Shown: piece after piece, positions 32,338-37,927 of the stretch
How positions within the stretch are numbered: the stretch's first letter is position 1
Layout of the letters: each line of letters begins with the position of its first letter
Source: an uncultured Saprospiraceae bacterium
GTDB lineage: Bacteria; Bacteroidota; Bacteroidia; Chitinophagales; Saprospiraceae
Direction: 5' to 3'
NCBI GenBank assembly: GCA_937923465.1
Contig: CALDUB010000373.1
Location: 1 to 37,927, forward strand
DNA length: 37,927 bases
Translations under genes and position numbers: made by a program
Notes under the pieces: generated by a model
What the model was told of the DNA's origin: nothing
The model's database searches: none
What the model saw: only the letters and a program-made list of their open reading frames with translations

Positions 32338-33804
32338 ATGTCCAAGAATACATCTAATAAGTTTTTTCGAAAGATATCTATCATATTAATGTCCGTTCTC
32401 ATTGTTTTGGGAGTGGCTTATGTTGCTATTACTGTTTATATTTCAAAAGCATTTTATCAAGAGACAAATCAGCAGTTATATTCTGGTTTGGCTAGCTATG
32501 CGAGCATGGCGGTAGAAGATATGACTCAAAATGGAGCGGATACTACAGAGATTTTTAAGTTTTTACGCATTATTAATGAGGCGAACCCTCATGTAGAGGT
32601 TTATTTTCTGAATGAAACGGGAGAAATTTTACTGACGGACACCAACAAGGAAGTCGTGGCGCGTGAGCGAGTAGACTTATCGCCAGTGCATGCTTTTATT
32701 GATGCCGAAAAATCTGACAAGCCTTATCTTTTAGGAAATGACCCTAAAGATTATAAATGTGAACTTCCGTTTACGGCTTCAAAGATTAAGAAAAACGCAC
32801 TTGCGGGTAGCTATATTTATATTTTGATGAGTAGTCAACAGCAATCCTCGGTTAGTTCTAATGCTTTGTTGGCATTGGTGCCGCGTATCGGAGGAATTGC
32901 CTTCGCTTTTGCTCTTTTGGGTGCTCTGGGCGTTGGTCTGTTGGCAAACTGGGTGGTGACGCGTAATCTAAGCAACATCATTGATACTGCCGAAAAATTC
33001 AAAAAAGGGGATTATTCTGCCCGTATCAAGGATGAAGACAAAGGAGATTTTGTCTTGCTAGGTGATACTTTTAATGAAATGGCGACACAAATCGAAGGAA
33101 ATATAAAAAGTATTCAATCCATTGAGCAATTACGTCGAGATTTGATTGCGAATGTCTCTCATGACTTACGGACGCCACTAAGTATTATGCAGGGTTATGT
33201 GGAGACTTTACTGATGAAAAATGATACTCTTGCGCCCGAAAAACGGATGCATTATCTGAATATTGTTCTTAATTCTGCTAAAAATCTATCTAACTTGGTT
33301 TCTCAATTATTTGAGTATTCTAAGTTAGAAGCTCGGCAAATAGAGCCCCAAAAAGAACCTGTCTGCTTAGCTGATTTGGCGCAAGATGTTGCTGCAAAAT
33401 ATCAGATATTGGCAGAGGACAAAGAAATTTCAATGTTTGCGAATATTGATAAGGATTTGCCGCTAGTTAATGCAGATATTGCTCTAATCGAGCGCGTTAT
33501 GCAAAACTTAATGGATAATGCCTTAAAATTTACCCCAGAAAAAGGGACAATAAAAATCTGTGTTCTGCAAAAACAAAAGACAATAGAAGTTTCGATTTCG
33601 GATAATGGAAATGGTATTTCTGAAAAGGAATTGCCGCATATTTTTGAGCGCTATCATCAGGCAAAAAAATCCGCAGAAAAGAGTAATGGCGCGGGTTTGG
33701 GCTTAGCTATTGCTAAAAAAATAATGGAAATACATGATGCGGACTTGACGGTTAAAAGTGAGCAAGGACGAGGGACAGAATTTCGGTTTTCTTTGCCGAT
33801 TTAA
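32338..33804 (+). CDS. Sensor histidine kinase with HAMP domain
   Basis: A 488-residue membrane kinase of the OmpR-partner class. A first membrane helix (about 12-36), a periplasmic sensor region (37-175), and a second helix (183-208) are followed by a HAMP domain (209-262), a HisKA domain with His275 in NVSHDLRTPLSIMQGY, and an HATPase domain with NLMDNALKFTPE, DNGNGI and GAGLGLAIAKKI. It should phosphorylate the regulator encoded upstream. The signal is unknown. The start lies 8 bp past palindrome B, so its translation or mRNA level may be affected by that structure. Confidence 0.94.
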   Translation: MSKNTSNKFFRKISIILMSVLIVLGVAYVAITVYISKAFYQETNQQLYSGLASYASMAVEDMTQNGADTTEIFKFLRIINEANPHVEVYFLNETGEILLTDTNKEVVARERVDLSPVHAFIDAEKSDKPYLLGNDPKDYKCELPFTASKIKKNALAGSYIYILMSSQQQSSVSSNALLALVPRIGGIAFAFALLGALGVGLLANWVVTRNLSNIIDTAEKFKKGDYSARIKDEDKGDFVLLGDTFNEMATQIEGNIKSIQSIEQLRRDLIANVSHDLRTPLSIMQGYVETLLMKNDTLAPEKRMHYLNIVLNSAKNLSNLVSQLFEYSKLEARQIEPQKEPVCLADLAQDVAAKYQILAEDKEISMFANIDKDLPLVNADIALIERVMQNLMDNALKFTPEKGTIKICVLQKQKTIEVSISDNGNGISEKELPHIFERYHQAKKSAEKSNGAGLGLAIAKKIMEIHDADLTVKSEQGRGTEFRFSLPI

Positions 33805-33893
33805 TACATTTCACTCATTCTGATAGTTATTGGAACTTTCAATTGAGTCTCGTTAACTTAGTGCCAGCATGACTTGGTAGGAACGCGGATTTA

Positions 33894-33921
33894 ACGGACA
33901 AACACGGATTTAACGCGGATT
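33894..33921. repeat. Degenerate CGCGGATTTAACGGA repeat
   Basis: Three imperfect copies of CGGATTTAACG (CGCGGATTTAACGG, CACGGATTTAACG and CGCGGATTC) lie between two convergent genes. They are the inverse of the TCCGTGTTAAATC unit at 3334-3377. Confidence 0.5.
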
Positions 33922-33949
33922 CTATGTTCACACTTTTTTAAAATCCACC

Positions 33950-34294
33950 TTACTTCCATTCTGTCTCAATCACATCTTTCTCAAATGCTAATACAATGCG
34001 CGTTAAGTGCACTTCTTCTTTACCATTTTCATCTTCGGCCGTTACTTCTATGAAATAATTATCTCGATAAGCAGCGTTTGGAATCACAGCCAAGCCAAAA
34101 TGTTTAAAAGCCTGCCAAATACTCATCGTCCGAAAATTTGTTGCCGTTGCGCCTTTCTCCCATAAGACACGTCGAATCTCATCAATTGCATATTCGGAAA
34201 TTACTTGACTGCGTTTGCCTCTAAAAACAAGAATTGTGATTAATCCAACTAAGATAACGACTGATAATCCTATAATGACTTGTGTGTTTTCCAT
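33950..34294 (-). CDS. Small single-pass membrane protein of unknown function
   Basis: A 114-residue protein with one N-terminal membrane helix (IIGLSVVILVGLITILVF, about residues 7-24) and a basic stop-transfer RGKR. A soluble domain of about 85 residues follows (EYAIDEIRRVLWEKGATATNF, here as EYAIDEIRRVLWEKG; FIEVTAEDENGKEEVHLTRIV). I do not recognise the family. Balanced composition and the sensible membrane topology make it a real gene. It is convergent with the kinase gene and divergent from purE. Confidence 0.7.
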   Translation of the reverse strand: MENTQVIIGLSVVILVGLITILVFRGKRSQVISEYAIDEIRRVLWEKGATATNFRTMSIWQAFKHFGLAVIPNAAYRDNYFIEVTAEDENGKEEVHLTRIVLAFEKDVIETEWK

Positions 34295-34456
34295 TATGTT
34301 TTTATGATTCTTGTTTGTGTCTTGAAAGGATAAACTCTATTGAGAATTCCATTAGGACTTAATTTATTCCAACAAATTACGCGAAAGATACCAATAAGCG
34401 GAAAAAAACAGCCAAATTCGCGTTTTAATTTCTATTCACCAACTAAGTCATCAGAT

Positions 34457-34972
34457 ATGAAGCCAATCGTTAGTATTATCATGGGTTCAGACAGCGATTT
34501 GCCAGTTATGCGCGCCGCTGCCGAATTTTTAGAAAGTCAAAAAATTTCGTTTGAACTAACCATCGTTTCTGCGCACCGTACGCCAGAACGCATGTTCAAA
34601 TTTGCTAAAAAAGCTCACAAACGTGGTATAAAGGTAATAATTGCTGGCGCAGGTGGTGCTGCACACTTGCCAGGTATGGTAGCTTCTTTGACGCCTTTGC
34701 CTGTGATTGGCGTTCCTGTCAAGTCATCAAACTCTATCGACGGTTGGGATAGCATGCTGTCTATTTTGCAGATGCCGAATGGTGTTCCTGTCGCTACAGT
34801 AGCCCTGGATGCTGCAAAAAATGCGGGAATTTTGGCAGCACAAATTATTGGTGCTTCAGATAAAAAAGTACAAAAAAGACTGGTAAAATATAAGGAAGAA
34901 ATGACAGCTGGCGTTGCCAAAAAATATGAACGCTTAGAAGTAATGGGCTGGGCAGATTATACAAGAGAGTAG
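34457..34972 (+). CDS. purE: 5-(carboxyamino)imidazole ribonucleotide mutase
   Basis: A 171-residue class I PurE that moves the carboxyl group of N5-CAIR to give CAIR in purine synthesis. Active-site motifs are [12 protein letters not shown] near the N-terminus, SAHRTPERM and [13 protein letters not shown]. The start chosen is [14 protein letters not shown], as in other PurE proteins; the open frame extends 39 codons upstream (to 34340) with basic, non-conserved sequence. No purK gene is next to it. A terminator follows 20 bp after the stop. Confidence 0.96.
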   Translation: MKPIVSIIMGSDSDLPVMRAAAEFLESQKISFELTIVSAHRTPERMFKFAKKAHKRGIKVIIAGAGGAAHLPGMVASLTPLPVIGVPVKSSNSIDGWDSMLSILQMPNGVPVATVALDAAKNAGILAAQIIGASDKKVQKRLVKYKEEMTAGVAKKYERLEVMGWADYTRE

Positions 34973-34992
34973 ACTAAAATGCCTGTATACAA

Positions 34993-35025
34993 AAACGGCA
35001 ATCGATGCTACATCGATTGCCGTTT
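34993..35025. terminator. Bidirectional Rho-independent terminator
   Basis: A perfect 15-bp stem AAACGGCAATCGATG / CATCGATTGCCGTTT with a 3-nt loop lies between convergent purE and the sigma factor gene. Confidence 0.88.
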
Positions 35026-35094
35026 CTATTATATTTGTCGGGCTATTTATTACTCATAAACATACACTACAACAAGCTGTTAGACACTACTTTT

Positions 35095-35667
35095 TTATAT
35101 AGCAGCTTTGCGTTGATTTCTCAACTCACCAATGTTGTCGTAACGCTTATTTATTAGTTCTTTTAATTCTTTTCTGGCAAAGAAAATGCGACTCTTGATA
35201 GTTCCCAATGGCAACTGAAAGTGGTCTGCAATTTCTTGATATTTATAACCGCGATAGTGCATCATAAATGGAATTTTGATACTATCGTCTAATCTTTCAA
35301 TCATTCCTGATAATTCTTTCATCATAATATTTCCTTCTCCTCCGTTACTAATAGTTTCTTTACCTGAATTCAAATAAAACATGTTTTCCGTAGAGTCCAC
35401 AATTGTATTTGCTTTCATTTTTTTACGATAGTTATTAATGAAAATATTTTTCATTATCGTAAATGTCCATGCCTTAAAGTTAGTTCCCATACGAAACTTA
35501 TCACGATTTGTCATCGCACGAAAAGCAGTCTCTTGGTATAAATCTTTTGCGTCTTCTACATTTTTAGTCAAATTGTAAGCAAAAGCGTTTAATACACTTG
35601 TCATAGTGTAAAACTTATTTTCAAAATCTCTTGCAGGCATCATTGTAGGTATAGTCGTATCTAACAT
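35095..35667 (-). CDS. ECF-like RNA polymerase sigma factor
   Basis: A 190-residue sigma-70 family protein with region 2 (AFAYNLTKNVEDAKDLYQET, FRMGTNFKAWTFTIMKNIFIN) and region 4 (IPFMMHYRGYKYQEIADHF, LPLGTIKSRIFFARKEL). This is the short ECF-type layout common in Bacteroidota. No anti-sigma gene is adjacent: the upstream neighbour is divergent and far away and the downstream one is convergent. A TACCTTTG -7 box lies 50 bp upstream. Target genes are unknown. Confidence 0.93.
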   Translation of the reverse strand: MLDTTIPTMMPARDFENKFYTMTSVLNAFAYNLTKNVEDAKDLYQETAFRAMTNRDKFRMGTNFKAWTFTIMKNIFINNYRKKMKANTIVDSTENMFYLNSGKETISNGGEGNIMMKELSGMIERLDDSIKIPFMMHYRGYKYQEIADHFQLPLGTIKSRIFFARKELKELINKRYDNIGELRNQRKAAI

Positions 35668-35716
35668 TGTATATTATTTTTGGTGATAAAGGTTAAGTTA
35701 TCTTGTTTTGTTTAAA

Positions 35717-35724
35717 CAAAGGTA
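35717..35724 (-). promoter_or_regulatory. -7 box upstream of the sigma factor gene
   Basis: TACCTTTG on the minus strand is a full match to TAnnTTTG, ending 50 bp before the start codon. The upstream region is T-rich without a clear -33 TTTG at the usual distance. Confidence 0.5.
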
Positions 35725-35969
35725 TGAAACATTCAACAAAAAAGAAACCCCTTTCTCTATTTTAGAGGTCTTTTCAAGTCTGAAATAATTTCATACTCAA
35801 ATAACTATCTGATTATCAACTATTTATAATTAAAAAACAACCTTATTAAAGTTTCAATAATTTTTGAAAGAATGAATTTTTATCAATAATTCATTAAAAA
35901 AAGCGCATTTTCACACTCTGAAAATTAAAATCATACCCTTAAAAAGGCTTAAAATCATACAAGTTAGAC

Positions 35970-36016
35970 AAAAGGTTAAACAAAAAATATTCTAAACCTT
36001 TTTTGTTTAACCTTTT
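35970..36016. other. Orphan 18-bp perfect stem-loop in a divergent spacer
   Basis: AAAAGGTTAAACAAAAAA (35970-35987) is perfectly inverted at 35999-36016 around an 11-nt loop. It has the look of an intrinsic terminator, but both flanking genes point away from it. It may end an unseen short transcript or be a DNA-level site. The rest of 35668-36124 is AT-rich without a credible gene. Confidence 0.6.
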
Positions 36017-36088
36017 AAAGAAGTAAAGAGACAAATAGAAAATTCTTTTATGTTCAAACATTTGTTAGTAGCATTCACTCATTTACTA

Positions 36089-36118
36089 TTGTCAACATTC
36101 TCATTTTTAGTACCTTTG
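36089..36118 (+). promoter_or_regulatory. Bacteroidota housekeeping promoter for truB
   Basis: TTG (36089-36091), a 19-bp spacer and TACCTTTG (36111-36118) give a full match to the TTG-N19-TAnnTTTG type. The expected start point, about 36123-36126, coincides with the first bases of MITE copy 3. This leaves the truB mRNA with a leader of about 170 nt made mostly of MITE hairpins. Confidence 0.65.
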
Positions 36119-36124
36119 TATTAT

Positions 36125-36202
36125 GGTTCTCTGACAAATCCCCCCGTTGCACGGGACAATCACTGCTTGTACCGCAACGCGGGGGGGATTTGTCAAAGAA
36201 CG
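36125..36202. mobile_element. MITE-like hairpin element, copy 3 (78 bp, internally deleted)
   Basis: It has the same ends as copies 1 and 2. The interior jumps from GGGACAA directly to TCACTGC, exactly what a 72-bp deletion between the two ACAA words of copy 1 would give. It is flanked by an exact 8-bp duplication TGTATTAT (36117-36124 and 36203-36210). It lies in the 5' leader of truB. Confidence 0.85.
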
Positions 36203-36216
36203 TGTATTATTAAAAT

Positions 36217-36264
36217 AGTTCTCTGACAAATTCCCTGTTAAACAAAAGGATTTGTCAAAGAACG
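36217..36264. mobile_element. MITE-like hairpin element, copy 4 (48 bp, minimal)
   Basis: Only the outer ends remain: GTTCTCTGACAAATTCC and GGATTTGTCAAAGAACG, around a short unrelated centre. It is flanked by 8-bp near-duplicates ATTAAAAT (36209-36216) and ATTAAACT (36265-36272), with one mismatch. Its left duplication overlaps the right one of copy 3 by 2 bp. Confidence 0.78.
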
Positions 36265-36297
36265 ATTAAACTCACAGACTAGCATTTCGCAAAATAT

Positions 36298-37020
36298 ATG
36301 GACGTTTCGCTTCCTCAACCAACACACGATATTGATTCCGCTGATTTTTTAGCAGGAACGGTATTACTCGTCAATAAACCTTTAACCTGGACCTCTTTTG
36401 ATGTTGTTAACAAAATACGCCATCGTATAAAAAAGCGTTTAGACATAAGAAAAATAAAAGTAGGTCATGCGGGTACATTAGACCCTCTAGCGACTGGCTT
36501 GCTCATTATATGTACAGGAAAATTTACCAAACGCATTGATGAGTTTCAAGGTATGGAAAAGGAATACACTGGAACGATTAAATTGGGAGCATCGACGCCT
36601 TCTTATGATGCAGAGACAGAACCTGACCACATTTTTCCAACGGAACATATAACTCCTGAAAAAATGGAGGCTGTACGCGCTTCATTAACAGGTGATATTG
36701 CGCAATTGCCCCCAATGTTTTCGGCAATAAAGGTAGACGGTCAACCTCTCTATAAGCGTGCACGCAAAGGCATCATGATTGAGGTAAAACCACGCCCTGT
36801 TAGTATATACCAATTTGACTTGACTCGTACAGAAATGCCAGAAGTAGATTTCCTTATAAAATGCTCGAAAGGAACTTATATTCGTTCTATCGCTCATGAC
36901 TTTGGAAAAGAACTAGAGTCTGGAGGACATTTAACTGCGTTATGTAGAACTAAGATTGGTGCTTTTTCTATAGAAAAAGCCTGGGACTTAGAAGAATTAA
37001 TTGAGAAATTAGAAAGTTAA
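36298..37020 (+). CDS. truB: tRNA pseudouridine(55) synthase
   Basis: A 240-residue TruB that makes pseudouridine 55 in the T-loop of tRNAs. The catalytic Asp62 is in GHAGTLDPLATGLL. Other family motifs are LLVNKPLTWTSFDVV, KEYTGTIKLGASTPSYDAE, QLPPMFSAIKVDGQPLYKRAR and CSKGTYIRSIAHDFG. It lacks a C-terminal PUA domain, as usual in Bacteroidota. The outer membrane protein gene starts 4 bp after its stop, so the two are co-transcribed. Confidence 0.96.
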   Translation: MDVSLPQPTHDIDSADFLAGTVLLVNKPLTWTSFDVVNKIRHRIKKRLDIRKIKVGHAGTLDPLATGLLIICTGKFTKRIDEFQGMEKEYTGTIKLGASTPSYDAETEPDHIFPTEHITPEKMEAVRASLTGDIAQLPPMFSAIKVDGQPLYKRARKGIMIEVKPRPVSIYQFDLTRTEMPEVDFLIKCSKGTYIRSIAHDFGKELESGGHLTALCRTKIGAFSIEKAWDLEELIEKLES

Positions 37021-37024
37021 GCTT

Positions 37025-37639
37025 ATGAAAACGATACAAAAATTACTCTTTGCTACATTATTACTATTATTCTGTAGTCAAAATATTAACGCCCAATCCA
37101 TCTTTGGCGCAAGCATAGTGGCAGGTGCCAATATTTCACAAATGACCGGCGACCTAGACGGTGGTTTCAACAAAATTGGGCTGCATGGTGGTCTAAAAGC
37201 ATCCGTTCGCTTAACTTATCGAACAGAAATGGGCATTGGCATCTTATATGACCAACGCGGTAGTCGCAATAGACCTGCATTAGGTTTTGACCCATTTAAG
37301 ATAAAACTCGACTACATCATGGTGCCTGTTACTTATTCTTTTAAAGACTGGTATGATGAAGAGGACGGTTTTTATAAGGTTCACTTTACGGGGGGTCTAG
37401 CTTATGGACGTTTATTCCAGAGTTCACAAGAAGGAGGAGCTATATTAAATGAATGTTTAGATGATTTTCGTGACAATGATGTGAGTTGGATGCTAGGCGC
37501 AAGTTACTTTTGGACAAGAAATTGGGGTGCAACGATATATCACACCCGCCCGCTATTAGATGCGAATACAAGTTTAGGTAATTGCATACAAGATATTCGT
37601 CCATATCAGTGGACATTTAGAGTGGAGTATAAGTTTTAG
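37025..37639 (+). CDS. Outer membrane beta-barrel protein
   Basis: A 204-residue protein with a clear signal peptide cut after INAQ (about residue 24). The rest alternates in the manner of beta strands (GASIVAGANISQMTG, GLKASVRLTYRTEMGIGI, KLDYIMVPVTYSF, YKVHFTGGLAYGRLF) and ends in an aromatic FRVEYKF, as needed for barrel assembly. It matches the PorT-like or general OMP_b-brl proteins of Bacteroidota. It is 4 bp after truB in one operon; function unknown. Confidence 0.88.
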   Translation: MKTIQKLLFATLLLLFCSQNINAQSIFGASIVAGANISQMTGDLDGGFNKIGLHGGLKASVRLTYRTEMGIGILYDQRGSRNRPALGFDPFKIKLDYIMVPVTYSFKDWYDEEDGFYKVHFTGGLAYGRLFQSSQEGGAILNECLDDFRDNDVSWMLGASYFWTRNWGATIYHTRPLLDANTSLGNCIQDIRPYQWTFRVEYKF

Positions 37640-37745
37640 ATTGGTTATCGGTTATTATGCTATTTGTTTATCTAGTGTTACGACCCATAAATAATTAACA
37701 ACAAAACTATTGACCTAATCATCCATACATTGGGAGAATTTTGTC

Positions 37746-37791
37746 TTTGTGGATGATTTTTAATGTGACTCTTAGTAAAATCATCCACAAA
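37746..37791. terminator. Terminator-like stem-loop downstream of the barrel protein gene
   Basis: A perfect 15-bp stem TTTGTGGATGATTTT / AAAATCATCCACAAA with a 16-nt loop, about 105 bp past the stop codon. A further copy of AATCATCCAT lies at about 37708-37717, so an alternative pairing with the same left arm is possible. The stem has few G-C pairs, so strength is uncertain. The remaining bases up to 37878 show nothing else. Confidence 0.5.
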
Positions 37792-37878
37792 CTCTATTTG
37801 ACCCCGACAGGTCGGATAAGCGTCAGGTTTGTTTTATGATAATATGTAAAGCATTAACTGTCAATTAAAAAATTCAAA

Positions 37879-37927
37879 TTAATGTTTCTTGTCTATTTTT
37901 TCTTCTTCTTTTCTGGGTTTGCTTGCG
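37879..37927 (-). other. Possible 3' end of a minus-strand gene entering from the right
   Basis: Two minus-strand frames are open from the window edge and read like charged C-terminal tails: ASKPRKEEEKIDKKH ending at 37879, and QANPEKKKKK ending at 37893. With at most 15 codons visible, the frame cannot be decided and a gene is not certain. Confidence 0.2.

Noticed and set aside
36050-36229. A short plus-strand frame starting MFKHLLVAFTH that runs through the MITE before truB
   Set aside because: It crosses the truB promoter and a transposed hairpin, so it would be created by the insertion; no coding character after the first residues.
36298-37639. truB-outer membrane protein pair as a horizontally acquired unit
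   Set aside because: Both proteins look like ordinary Bacteroidota genes and base composition matches the neighbours; only the upstream MITEs are mobile.

Overview
The window looks like a chromosomal segment of an AT-rich Bacteroidota bacterium, most likely near Saprospiria or another marine or aerobic class. The reasons are the alternative complex III (actA-F) joined to a heme-copper oxidase cluster, A-rich sequence before starts instead of Shine-Dalgarno motifs, several TAnnTTTG-type -7 boxes, a lone double-glycine leader peptide, and a LytS/LytTR pair. No tRNA, rRNA, CRISPR array or transposase gene is visible.

Left part (1-11.5 kb). On the minus strand lie an ABC ATPase and a large ABC permease/M1 aminopeptidase fusion that runs off the window. 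On the plus strand follow a LytS-type kinase with its LytTR regulator, a lipoprotein aspartyl protease with a PDZ domain, a 56-residue GG-leader peptide behind a sigma-54-like promoter, and an orphan kinase with TPR repeats. The spacers here hold palindromes and one copy of a small mobile element.

Middle (11.5-29.3 kb). This is one respiratory block read on the minus strand from right to left: actA, actB, actC, actD, actE, actF, coxB, ctaD, terminator, cyoE/ctaB, two subunit III genes, subunit IV, terminator, SCO-like gene. Electrons should pass from quinol through alternative complex III to the oxidase, probably as a supercomplex. The subunit II gene carries a C-terminal OmpA-like peptidoglycan-binding domain with an intact CuA site. 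The SCO-like protein has lost every copper ligand.

Right part (29.3-37.9 kb). A gene-free stretch of almost 900 bp upstream of actA holds a candidate minus-strand small RNA. Then come a Crp/Fnr regulator, an OmpR/PhoB-type two-component pair (an 11-bp-phased GTGAT array lies in front of it, and a 266-bp palindrome lies between its two genes), a small membrane protein, purE, an ECF-like sigma factor, truB and a beta-barrel outer membrane protein.

The most notable non-coding signal is a family of four short hairpin elements (148, 150, 78 and 48 bp) with shared inverted ends and 8-bp A/T target duplications. One sits exactly at the predicted transcription start of truB. All functional calls are from reading the sequence; no database search was run.
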